This document shows positions 15,560 through 23,051 of a DNA stretch of 33,304 nucleotides, in pieces. The stretch comes from JBBRSC01 sp038245795. GTDB lineage: Bacteria > Actinomycetota > Acidimicrobiia > Acidimicrobiales > Microtrichaceae. The translations under genes and the position numbers were made by a program. The stretch covers positions 1 to 33,304 of the forward strand of contig JBBRSC010000003.1 in assembly GCA_038245795.1 (NCBI GenBank), in the 5' to 3' direction. The notes below the pieces were generated by a model. That model worked only from the letters and a program-made list of their open reading frames with translations. It made no database searches and was not told the origin of the DNA. Every line of letters starts with the position of its first letter. The first letter of the stretch is position 1.

Positions 15560-15592
15560 TGTCACCGAGTGTTCACCGATCATTCGCTTCCG
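15560..15592 (+). promoter_or_regulatory. Candidate PHO box: three 11-nt direct repeat units
   Basis: Three consecutive 11-nt units, TGTCACCGAGT, GTTCACCGATC and ATTCGCTTCCG, lie in the 183-nt region between the minus-strand secreted-protein gene and plus-strand pstB. Streptomyces PhoP binds direct repeats of 11 nt whose core resembles GTTCACC, and the first two units match this best. It could control pstB and perhaps the divergent gene. The call rests on motif resemblance and the phosphate-related neighbours; no phoP is in view. Confidence 0.5.
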
Positions 15593-15653
15593 AGGTGTCA
15601 GACCGACACGTTGGGTTCGGATCCGTTGACGAAGCTGTGTTGAACCCCTTGTC

Positions 15654-15660
15654 GAGGAGA
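15654..15660 (+). promoter_or_regulatory. Ribosome binding site of pstB
   Basis: GAGGAGA ends four bases before the GTG at 15665 and supports this start, giving pstB an N-terminal extension of about 28 residues before the ABC domain. Confidence 0.7.
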
Positions 15661-15664
15661 TTCC

Positions 15665-16504
15665 GTGAGCGCTGTCATCAATGATGTTGTCGATCTGAGG
15701 CCCGCTGATCGCACGGTCCCCGTCCTCGGATCATCGGCGTCGTCGCTGAGCGCCCGAGGGGTCAGCGCGTGGTTCGGCAAGCACAAGGTGCTCGACCGGG
15801 TATCGCTCGAGATGCCCGCTCGGAGCGTGACGGCGCTCATTGGTCCGTCCGGCTGTGGCAAGTCGACCTTCCTACGAATCCTCAATCGCATGCATGAGCT
15901 GATCCCCGGAGCCCAACTTGGTGGCGAAGTGCAGCTCGATGGACTCGACATCTACGGGCCCGAACTTCGCATCACCGAGACTCGTCGCCGAATCGGGATG
16001 GTGTTCCAGAAGCCCAACCCGTTCCCTGCGATGTCGATCTCAGAGAATGTGCTCTCGGGACTGAAGCTGTCTGGCACCAAGATTCGTAACGGCGACGAGA
16101 TTGTCGAGCGGTGCCTGACCCGCGCTGGCCTGTGGAACGAAGTCAGGAACCGACTCACCGAAAACGGTGGTGCCCTCTCCGGGGGTCAACAGCAACGGTT
16201 GTGTATTGCCCGCTCACTCGCTGTGGAGCCGAGCGTGTTGTTGATGGACGAACCATGCTCGGCGCTCGATCCGACGTCGACCCGTCGCATCGAAGAGACG
16301 ATCGCCGAGATCAGCCACGACGTCACGATCGTCATCGTGACTCACAACATGCAGCAGGCTCAGCGCGTGTCGGAGACCTGCGCCTTCTTCCTCGCTGCGG
16401 AGAACACGCCCGGACACATCGTCGAAGCTGGTCCGACCGACGACATGTTCCGCAACCCTGTCGATCCCCGCACCCTCGACTACGTGTCAGGTCGCTTCGG
16501 CTGA
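15665..16504 (+). CDS. pstB: Phosphate ABC transporter ATP-binding protein PstB
   Basis: The product is 279 aa, the ATPase subunit expected to drive high-affinity phosphate uptake with PstC and PstA in the membrane. The ABC domain begins near residue 28. It carries Walker A GPSGCGKST (60-68), the PstB-typical stretch GMVFQKPNPFP (111-121), the signature LSGGQQQRLCIARSLA (from 171), Walker B VLLMDEPCSALDP (191-203) and the H-loop His227 in THNMQQA. The ending DYVSGRFG is also typical of PstB. No pstS, pstC, pstA or phoU is adjacent, so the rest of the transporter must be elsewhere. PHO-box-like repeats lie about 75-105 nt upstream. Confidence 0.95.
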   Translation: MSAVINDVVDLRPADRTVPVLGSSASSLSARGVSAWFGKHKVLDRVSLEMPARSVTALIGPSGCGKSTFLRILNRMHELIPGAQLGGEVQLDGLDIYGPELRITETRRRIGMVFQKPNPFPAMSISENVLSGLKLSGTKIRNGDEIVERCLTRAGLWNEVRNRLTENGGALSGGQQQRLCIARSLAVEPSVLLMDEPCSALDPTSTRRIEETIAEISHDVTIVIVTHNMQQAQRVSETCAFFLAAENTPGHIVEAGPTDDMFRNPVDPRTLDYVSGRFG

Positions 16505-16565
16505 GGCTGGGCGCTCGTCGGACTGCTTCACCAGGCGGGCAGGTGCCCCCATGGGCTGCGCCCAA

Positions 16566-17240
16566 TCAGCCTGACGTCTGAGTCGTGAGCCAGACTCGGA
16601 ACAGGTCCCCGGGTTCTTCGAGGACCTCGATGGTTGCACCCGGAGCGAGCGCCGAGAGCATCACTTCGCTGTCCCGGCTCCAGATTCGAACGTCAGCGCC
16701 TCCTGCCGGACACAGATTCCACTGATGCAAGCCGCGGTACAGCTCCATCTCTCCGACGTTCACGTGATGCAGCAGGCAGACGGTGCCACCCGGCACGGTC
16801 ATCGCGACCATTTCGGTGATGGTCTTGGCAGGGTCTGACGAGTGGTCCAACGAGTTCGCGGCATGAGCCAGGTGGAAGGTCCGCTCGGGGAGGTGGCGTG
16901 AGAGCTCTTCCCCCATCATCGGAATTGATCTGACCGGACCAACAATTCCCAATTCGTCGAGCACCGAGTTGTACTCGCCCGCGAGCGGATCGATTGCCAC
17001 TACCTCGACGTTCCGACCCGGCCAAATTGTTCCAACGGTGGTGAGCGGGCCCGAGCCCACATCCAGGATCCGAACCGGATCGACATCATCTGCGATCCGA
17101 TTTCTGAATTCGTCCCACACTGCTCGCTCTTGCGCTCGGTCCCGCTGCACTTGGCCCGCCGGGCTTGGGTCACTGAGCACCGTTCGCCAGAAGTCGAGTT
17201 CTTCCCCGAGATTCTCAGTCCAGACGTCGTTGCCGTTCAT
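16566..17240 (-). CDS. Class I SAM-dependent methyltransferase
   Basis: The product is 224 aa. SAM-binding motif I is RILDVGSGPL (about 57-66), followed by an acidic residue in VVAIDPLAGEYN at the end of the second strand. HAANSLDHSSDPAKTITEM matches the post-motif region of methyltransferase type 11 proteins, then VPGGTVCLLHHV. The substrate cannot be named. It is the last gene of the long minus-strand cluster, 107 nt after the deacetylase-like gene, so it may have its own promoter. Given the glycosyltransferases upstream, a sugar or glycan substrate is possible. It converges with pstB across a 61-nt gap that contains the pair TGGGCGC/GCGCCCA at 16508 and 16558, a weak possible hairpin. Confidence 0.85.
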   Translation of the reverse strand: MNGNDVWTENLGEELDFWRTVLSDPSPAGQVQRDRAQERAVWDEFRNRIADDVDPVRILDVGSGPLTTVGTIWPGRNVEVVAIDPLAGEYNSVLDELGIVGPVRSIPMMGEELSRHLPERTFHLAHAANSLDHSSDPAKTITEMVAMTVPGGTVCLLHHVNVGEMELYRGLHQWNLCPAGGADVRIWSRDSEVMLSALAPGATIEVLEEPGDLFRVWLTTQTSG

Positions 17241-17347
17241 TCCCGGACGCTACGACTGCGCAACGAATCGTCGGCGGACAACACCTGGCGGAGAGATGAA
17301 GTGAACGTGAAATCCCTCTCTCACCATCGCGCGCCATGGATTCTCAG

Positions 17348-18136
17348 CTATCCCGACAATCCGTCCCACGATTCAGGACTGGGCTCGCCTCGCCAAACGC
17401 TCCCTGGATCAATCGCCCTCACTTTCGTGGCAGCGGCACCAGCCCTGCTCGGCGGGCCATCGAGACGAACGAACTGATGGCCCGACGCAACGCATGCCTC
17501 CGCTACCTCGGGTGAAGTCAACACGCCCAGCTCAACGATGCGCTCGGCGTCGTAGATCGATCCCGTGTCAGCCATCGTCGACGGGTGACAACTCAACTCC
17601 GTCAGTGGCGCGATGCACTCCGACAACAACGCTGCCCACGCCGCAGCCGTGAGGGACTCGGGCACCGGCCTCGACTTCTGGTCCTGACCGTAAAACCCGC
17701 CGAGATAGGCGTGCGTCACCTCACGCAACGGCACGGCGAGCTGCGCTGCCATCGCTGCGATGATTCCGGACACAGCACCATCACGATGGATGTGTTGATG
17801 AGAATCGAGATGGGTCGGCGGTCCCCCGACGAGTCGTTCAAACCGCACCAACTGGTCGGCAACCTCGCGTGCTACCGCATCCGGATCGTCGGTATCGACG
17901 CGCTCGTAAGACGCCACCCACCCGTCGTCGCGGTACTCCCATTCTCCAAGATCGACATGCAGCCCGATCGCCAGACCGGGACACGCCAACATGACTTCAT
18001 CGATACCGTCCACCGCTCTGCCGTGCACCATCAACGACGCGTTCGCCACCGGGCCCCAACGATGCGCCTCGATGATCCCGGCGTTGACCCCCAGACTCAG
18101 TCCGAGGTCATCAGCTGTGACCGTGATCATCGCCAT
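17348..18136 (-). CDS. YdjC/ChbG-family carbohydrate deacetylase-like protein
   Basis: A 262-aa member of the YdjC/ChbG family, metal-dependent enzymes that remove acetyl groups from N-acetylated sugars. Metal-site motifs are seen: ITVTADDLGLS (Asp10), GLHVDLG (His60) and THLDSHQHIHRDG (His113, His117). The final part (SGHQFVRLDG and after) is a short extension. The ATG at 18136 has AGAGG at a suitable distance. It begins 12 nt after the stop of the kinase-like gene, so it is very likely in the glycan cluster transcript. It may modify a hexosamine in the product. The link to the cluster is inferred from position. Confidence 0.87.
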   Translation of the reverse strand: MAMITVTADDLGLSLGVNAGIIEAHRWGPVANASLMVHGRAVDGIDEVMLACPGLAIGLHVDLGEWEYRDDGWVASYERVDTDDPDAVAREVADQLVRFERLVGGPPTHLDSHQHIHRDGAVSGIIAAMAAQLAVPLREVTHAYLGGFYGQDQKSRPVPESLTAAAWAALLSECIAPLTELSCHPSTMADTGSIYDAERIVELGVLTSPEVAEACVASGHQFVRLDGPPSRAGAAATKVRAIDPGSVWRGEPSPESWDGLSG

Positions 18137-18148
18137 GGGTCAAGCCTC

Positions 18149-19066
18149 TCACCATCCGAGCCGATCGGCCGAACCCCTCGCCTCGGCTGCCCAGTCGGTT
18201 CGACGTTCGATCGGCGGTCGCCATCCGCGACCCTCCGCACCCAACCACCGCAATGCCAGATGGAGCCGAGCCGCATCGAGTTGTCTCCGCATACCATCGT
18301 CGCAATTGAATCCTGCGGCATCGGCGTAGACGGCGAGGAAGCGATCGACGACGCCATCAGGCCAACCGACAACCAACGACGCCAGATCCAACAGCCGAGG
18401 GCCCACGCCGCACAGCTCCCAATCGAGCACGCACACCGGTCGATTCGGGTCGCTCGGGATCACGACATTTGATGCCGTGAGTTCGCCGTGAATCACCCCG
18501 CTTCGTCCAGAAAACATCAGGTCCACCAATTCATCCGACCGAACCCCGTTGCTCAGGATCGGAGCCATCGATCCCAACGACGAGGCCGCAACCGCGTCGC
18601 AGTACACCCCCGCGAGCGCGCCGCGAGTCCAGCGAACCGGATGGATATCGGGCAGATGATCGAGGGTGTCGGTCCATGCGTGGAAAATGCCGATCCAACG
18701 CGCGGCATCAAGCCAGCGATCCATGTCGCCGACCTCCGTCAGCGGCGCACCATCGACATGTTCGATGCGGATCCACCACCCCGCAGCAATCGGATCATCG
18801 CCAACTCCGGTCCCAGTACCGGTATCTGTACTGGCCGCGATCAATCGTGGCGTCCCAAGGGGCGCGTCGACCAGTAGCCGCTGGTATACGAGGATCTCCC
18901 GTTGCGGATCGTTGATCCAGTTCGGCCGAGCAAGGTGAGCTGCGGCGGTGAGGCGCGCCGGATTCAGATCTTTGTGGAGCACCGAGTAGCGACCCTCTGC
19001 GTCCCGGATTTCGTCGATGGGATGCGTGGTCGCAGCACGGTACGGCCGTGTGTGCGGCGAACTCAT
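18149..19066 (-). CDS. Aminoglycoside phosphotransferase (APH)-like kinase
   Basis: The product is 305 aa with the choline/APH kinase fold pattern. The loop is VIHGELTASN (191-200) and the metal-binding loop CVLDWELCGVGPRLLDLA has Asp215. In the usual HGD-x-x-x-x-N the Asp is the catalytic base; here it is Glu195. A basic and acidic N-lobe (YSVLHKDLNPARLT, then DPQREILVYQRLL) would supply Lys32 and Glu57. The ATG at 19066 overlaps the previous stop as ATGA; an ATG at 19093 is less likely. In a glycan cluster a LicA-like or sugar kinase role is more plausible than drug resistance. The substrate is unknown. Confidence 0.8.
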   Translation of the reverse strand: MSSPHTRPYRAATTHPIDEIRDAEGRYSVLHKDLNPARLTAAAHLARPNWINDPQREILVYQRLLVDAPLGTPRLIAASTDTGTGTGVGDDPIAAGWWIRIEHVDGAPLTEVGDMDRWLDAARWIGIFHAWTDTLDHLPDIHPVRWTRGALAGVYCDAVAASSLGSMAPILSNGVRSDELVDLMFSGRSGVIHGELTASNVVIPSDPNRPVCVLDWELCGVGPRLLDLASLVVGWPDGVVDRFLAVYADAAGFNCDDGMRRQLDAARLHLALRWLGAEGRGWRPPIERRTDWAAEARGSADRLGW

Positions 19067-20187
19067 GACACCGCGTCCAGCAATGAGTCGCAAACCTTGA
19101 TCGAGTCAGCGTGTTGCGAGGCCCAATTGCGCGCCGCGCGGCTGTGGTCGACAAGATCACGTTCGACGGCGGCGATCGCATCAGCGGCGCCCTGCGCATC
19201 GCAGAACACCAAGAGACCCGAACCCGTGATCAGTTCGCGAGGCGCGCCGGTGTCAGCAACGACTGCTGGCCGGCCAGCGGCGAGGTAGGCCAACGTCCGA
19301 TCGCTGATCCAACCGGTCACGCCGACCACGTAGCCCTCCTTGGCGATGCCGATCTCGCCGGTGGAACCGGCAATGAACTGGCCGAATCCATGCGGGGTGG
19401 AGGCGACCGCTGGGTCGACCAGTTCCCATCGATGGGCCGCCAACGCGTCGTGGTCAGAGTGTTCGTCGGGATGGATGTCGAGGGCCAGAATGACTCGCTG
19501 TTCTGTGAGTTCGGGAAGCTTGAGCAGCTGACGCACGGCGTGTGCTTTCTGTCCCAGGCGTTGACCGTCGAGCTGAGGCGAGCCGTAACTCCGCCAGTTC
19601 GCCACCGTCGTCCAACGCCCGCTGACCGGCGGCGGAGCCGACGCCCACGCGGCGAGCCACACCGGCGGGACGGTGGTGATCCAGTCGATGCCGTTGGTCG
19701 GGATCGGGCAACCCAGCGTGCCGATCCGTATGCCCACCGTGATGTGCGCGTCGTACGGAAGGAGGTCGATCAGGCCGTCGCGGGCCCAACACTGAGTGAA
19801 CCCCGGATCGATGTCGACAAAGACCCGGCGATGCGAACCACTGCCCAATCGTCCGGCACCGAGCAGTCCCTCTGTGCCGAGCACGCCCGACAGATCGAAG
19901 ATCAGGTCGGCGCGGTCGATCGCCGTCGCTGCCTCGGTCAAAGCGCCCAGCGGTCCATTGCGTCGCACCGGCAGAAACTCGGCCGCCACGCCCATGTCTC
20001 GGAGCGCTGATCGCGTGGCGGAAAGCGTGTCGGCCAGCGCCGCGATCTCAATGGAATCCACGGGTTCGATCAGCGTGACGTCGTGTCCGAGCGCCTCGAA
20101 ACCAAGCAGCCAGTTCGCGACCGCCCAGATCGCGCCGCCCTGGCCCCACGCTGATGCCACTCGTCCGCCGACGACAATTCGTGTCAT
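19063..20187 (-). CDS. GT-B-like glycosyltransferase family paralogue 1
   Basis: The product is 374 aa, starting at the ATG at 20187, which overlaps the previous stop as ATGA. The N-terminal half begins with a Rossmann-like strand (TRIVVGGRVASAW, LLGFEALGHDVTLIEPVD) and holds the family blocks LIFDLSGVLG and RVFVDIDPGFTQCWARDGLI. After these come ITVGIRIGTLGCPIPTNGIDWITTVPPV and a TTVANW segment. The C-terminal half has TGWISDRTLAYLAAGRPAVVADTG. This ends like GT-B glycosyltransferases of the CgeB/Glyco_trans_1_2 type, but the usual E-x7-E pair is not evident. It is one of four related modules in this cluster. Donor and acceptor are unknown. Confidence 0.78.
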   Translation of the reverse strand: MTRIVVGGRVASAWGQGGAIWAVANWLLGFEALGHDVTLIEPVDSIEIAALADTLSATRSALRDMGVAAEFLPVRRNGPLGALTEAATAIDRADLIFDLSGVLGTEGLLGAGRLGSGSHRRVFVDIDPGFTQCWARDGLIDLLPYDAHITVGIRIGTLGCPIPTNGIDWITTVPPVWLAAWASAPPPVSGRWTTVANWRSYGSPQLDGQRLGQKAHAVRQLLKLPELTEQRVILALDIHPDEHSDHDALAAHRWELVDPAVASTPHGFGQFIAGSTGEIGIAKEGYVVGVTGWISDRTLAYLAAGRPAVVADTGAPRELITGSGLLVFCDAQGAADAIAAVERDLVDHSRAARNWASQHADSIKVCDSLLDAVS

Positions 20188-21299
20188 GCGCGTACGCCCA
20201 ACCGTTCCAGGAGCGGCGCCAGCGCGCGGGCGGGACAGAACCATTCCTCAGTGATCGCTCGGGCCGCGGCACCGTGGGACTGGGGATCGTCCATCACCTC
20301 GGCGATGGCGCGGGCAGCCGACTCGACCCCGTCGAACGACAGCAGGCCCATTCCCGATGGAAGGTCGCGCGACCAGCCGGTCTCCTGCACGATGGCAGGG
20401 CGCCCCGCGGCCAGATAGCGAACGGTTCGATCGCTGAACCAACCGGTCTCCAGCCCGACGTAGGCACCCTGAGCGACCGACCACTCGGTCGACGATGCGG
20501 TGACGAAATCGCGGAATGCCGCGGGAGAGGCCGACGGCAGGGTTGGGTCTGTGAGCACCCAGTCCGCCCGCACGAGTGACTCCCGGTCAGCCGCGTCGGC
20601 TGGATCGATGGCCAACGCCAGTTCCATCTGCGCCAAGGTCTGGCCAGGAAGCGTCAGATGGCGCCGGAACTCGTGGACCTTCACCCCGTACTGCGTTCCC
20701 GCCCAGTCGAGCGGCCCGTAGGACGGGCGCCATGAGGCCACCGTCGTGCATCGGAACGGATCAACAGGCACGGGCCCGACCGGCCAACGATCGAGGATCA
20801 CCGGTTGGCGAACAGGTATCCACTCGAGGCCACCGGTCGGCACAACGCAGTCCGGAGATCCGATTCGGAGTCCGACCGTCGCGTAGCGATCGTGGTGACT
20901 GAGATCGATCAGACCACGTTCGGACCAGATCTGCGTGAACCCGGGATCGAGATCGACGTAGACGCGTTCGCCGCCAACCATGCCGAGCCATGACGCTGGC
21001 AACGTGCCCGAAATGTCGATGAGCACATCGGCCGCGATCAGGAGACCTCGGACGTGTTCGGTCGGTTCGGTCTGGCTGACCAAGTGCGAACGATCCGCCA
21101 ACCCGAACCACGCAACGACCAGTTCGAACCAATCGATGGCTGGCTGGTGTGACGGATCATCGTCAGACGTCGCGAGATGTTCAACGAACGAGACACTGTG
21201 ACCCAACTCGATGAACCCTTCGATCCAGCTGGCACGTACCCAGGCCTCACCGGCGTTGTGGGCGCGATTCGCGATTGCCCCGGATACGACGACGTTCAC
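20184..21299 (-). CDS. GT-B-like glycosyltransferase family paralogue 2
   Basis: The product is 371 aa from a GTG at 21299, 13 nt after the methyltransferase stop; the ribosome binding site is weak. It begins VNVVVSGAIANRAHNAGEAW, then WIEGFIELGHSVSFVEH. It shares the family blocks VLIDISGTLP, RVYVDLDPGFTQIWSERGLIDL, VGLRIGSPDCVVPTGGLEWI, TTVASW and GWFSDRTVRYLAAGRPAIVQETG. The block LPSGMGLLSFDGVESA and a helical tail follow. It has the same length and order as the other stand-alone paralogues, and its stop overlaps the start of paralogue 1. No signal peptide is present, so it is probably cytoplasmic or membrane-peripheral. Glycosyl transfer is inferred from fold pattern and neighbours. Confidence 0.78.
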   Translation of the reverse strand: MNVVVSGAIANRAHNAGEAWVRASWIEGFIELGHSVSFVEHLATSDDDPSHQPAIDWFELVVAWFGLADRSHLVSQTEPTEHVRGLLIAADVLIDISGTLPASWLGMVGGERVYVDLDPGFTQIWSERGLIDLSHHDRYATVGLRIGSPDCVVPTGGLEWIPVRQPVILDRWPVGPVPVDPFRCTTVASWRPSYGPLDWAGTQYGVKVHEFRRHLTLPGQTLAQMELALAIDPADAADRESLVRADWVLTDPTLPSASPAAFRDFVTASSTEWSVAQGAYVGLETGWFSDRTVRYLAAGRPAIVQETGWSRDLPSGMGLLSFDGVESAARAIAEVMDDPQSHGAAARAITEEWFCPARALAPLLERLGVRA

Positions 21300-21312
21300 G
21301 ATGCAACTGGTC

Positions 21313-21882
21313 TCACGGCGCAACGGCCTCGACGAACAGCGATTCGGCCTCGCGATTGTCGAGATCACAGATACCTTGACGGCCGGTCGGCGAATGGCCG
21401 ATGGTCGTGTGATGTACGGCAACGAACCCGGCACGTTTCAGCAGGTCTTCGATCCACTCCCGGGTGAACAACGTCGACGACCACCCGTACCAGAGCAACT
21501 GACAAATCAGCTTGCCGCTCATGGTTGCTTCGTCGGAGTCGGGCACCGCGAAGTAGTCGGAGTCACCTCGTCGCCAGGCGGCAACACCCTTTTCGAGGTC
21601 CGGTAGCACCAGTCGCAGCACACCACCTGGCACGAGCGTCCGCCGCAACTCGATCAGCGTGGACACCAGTTCGGGGTAACGGATCATCGGGAGCGCATGG
21701 ATGCTGGCGATGTAGTCAAAGGTGCCGTCCCCGACGGGAAGTCCCTCGGCAATGTCGCCGACGTGGTCCATGTCGGGCTCGTCGCGCAGGTCCGAGTTCC
21801 ACCATCCGATTTCCGCGCGGCCTGCTCCCCAGTTCATCCGGCGCAGTCCATCGGCTTGGCTGGCGCGTTCGTCCGGTGTCAT
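21313..21882 (-). CDS. SAM-dependent methyltransferase, short COG4627-like form
   Basis: A 189-aa protein beginning with an acidic lead and RRMNWGAGRAEIGWWNSDLRD. This corresponds to the 'LNLGCG...GWxNxD' SAM-binding start of small methyltransferases often found among surface-glycan genes. Later parts are DIAEGLPVGDGTFDYIASIHALPMI, LRRTLVPGGVLRLVLPDLEK and FTREWIEDLLKRAGF. Motif I has Ala in place of the usual Cys of GCG. It sits between two GT-B-like paralogues, overlaps the previous stop as ATGA, and is followed after 13 nt by paralogue 2. Methylation of a sugar residue is a reasonable guess from position only. Confidence 0.82.
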   Translation of the reverse strand: MTPDERASQADGLRRMNWGAGRAEIGWWNSDLRDEPDMDHVGDIAEGLPVGDGTFDYIASIHALPMIRYPELVSTLIELRRTLVPGGVLRLVLPDLEKGVAAWRRGDSDYFAVPDSDEATMSGKLICQLLWYGWSSTLFTREWIEDLLKRAGFVAVHHTTIGHSPTGRQGICDLDNREAESLFVEAVAP

Positions 21883-23051
21883 GAGCCCAACCTCTCCAAC
21901 ACCGACGTGAGGACAACATCGCTGTCGAAGTGTTCCTCGGCCAACGCCTTGGCCGCTTTGCGATGGCGCGACATGTTGGCGGTCACGTCCTTCACAGCCT
22001 CGACCGCCTCATCGGGGCTCGCGATCGCTACCAGCCCTTCTGTGCTGGGAAGCACCGATGAGAACCCGGTGTCGAGCGCGACGACGGGTCGACCCGACGC
22101 CAGATACGTGGCGCTGCGATCGCTGAACCAGCCTGTCCGCAACTTCACGTACAGCTCCTTTGCAACGCACAGCTCGAGTCCTGATCGGGCAACGAACTCC
22201 TGATATGAGGACAGATCGCCGGCAACGACGATCGGATCGACGATGTCCCAACCACCGGCTCGGAGGAGGTCGCGGTCCGCTCGATCTGAGTCCGGAAAGT
22301 TCATCGCGAGAGTGGAGCGTTGTCCCGCACGGATTGGAACGTCAGCAAACGGCCGGAAGGCGTGAGCTCGAAGCCCCAAGCGACGACCATCGATTTCGAG
22401 AGGAGCAAACGGTCCACGCCAGGTGGCAACCGAGGTCACGGTTCGCCGATCGTGATCCGTCACCGGCCAGCGATCAAGGACGACCGGCGGCAGGGTGGTG
22501 ATCCAGCGACGACCGCCGGTCGGCACGTCACAGTCAGGGGTACCGATGTTCAGGCCAACCGTCACGTGATCGTCATGAGCATCGAACGGATGGGCGAGAC
22601 CTTGCGCATCCCAGAGATGACCGAAGCCCGGATCAAGGTCCCAGAAGACCCGGCGTTCGGCGAGCGCCAACAGATCAGGGTCGTCAAGGAATCCCATCAC
22701 ATCGATCAGCACGGCGCCGCTCATCCGATCGGACATCTCGCTCCGCCCGATCCCCACGCACGATCCACCCGGCATGAGCAACGAGAACCGATCGCCGAGA
22801 CCGATCGTGTCGAGACAGCCGCCGAGCCAGCTCACTGCGTCGGCGGCGTCAACCCGATGGCCGAGATCGTCGACGCCCATCTGGTCGTCCCAGCGATCCA
22901 CGAACGTCACGTCGCATCCCAGACGGGAGAAACCCTCGAGCAGATGGAGGAACACGAAGGCGTGGCCCGGTCGTTTCACCCGATGCGCCAACGCTCCCGA
23001 CACCACGACCCGGTCAGGGATTCGCGAGTTCGCCCGGGGGGTGCGGCTCAT
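21879..23051 (-). CDS. GT-B-like glycosyltransferase family paralogue 3
   Basis: The product is 390 aa, beginning at the ATG at 23051 that overlaps the GT2 stop. It shares the paralogue blocks: RVVVSGALAHRVKRPGHAF, FSRLGCDVTFVDRWD, AVLIDVMGFL, RVFWDLDPGFGHLWDAQGL and VGLNIGTPDCDVPTGGRRWITTLPPV. Next come TSVATW and GWFSDRSATYLASGRPVVALDTGFSSVLPSTEGL, then a helical tail. It is about 20 residues longer than paralogues 1 and 2, mainly in a segment with Gly- and Met-rich turns (DRFSLLMPGGSCVGIG) near residue 90-105. It probably uses a nucleotide sugar, and the role in the cluster is inferred. Confidence 0.78.
   Translation of the reverse strand: MSRTPRANSRIPDRVVVSGALAHRVKRPGHAFVFLHLLEGFSRLGCDVTFVDRWDDQMGVDDLGHRVDAADAVSWLGGCLDTIGLGDRFSLLMPGGSCVGIGRSEMSDRMSGAVLIDVMGFLDDPDLLALAERRVFWDLDPGFGHLWDAQGLAHPFDAHDDHVTVGLNIGTPDCDVPTGGRRWITTLPPVVLDRWPVTDHDRRTVTSVATWRGPFAPLEIDGRRLGLRAHAFRPFADVPIRAGQRSTLAMNFPDSDRADRDLLRAGGWDIVDPIVVAGDLSSYQEFVARSGLELCVAKELYVKLRTGWFSDRSATYLASGRPVVALDTGFSSVLPSTEGLVAIASPDEAVEAVKDVTANMSRHRKAAKALAEEHFDSDVVLTSVLERLGS

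Noticed and set aside
16508..16564. Strong bidirectional terminator between pstB and the methyltransferase
   Set aside because: Only a 7-bp pair (TGGGCGC/GCGCCCA) about 43 nt apart is seen; it is too weak and too far apart to claim.
18149..19066. Antibiotic-resistance aminoglycoside phosphotransferase
   Set aside because: Only the fold-level motifs match, the catalytic Asp is Glu, and the neighbours are glycan genes; nothing points to drug modification.
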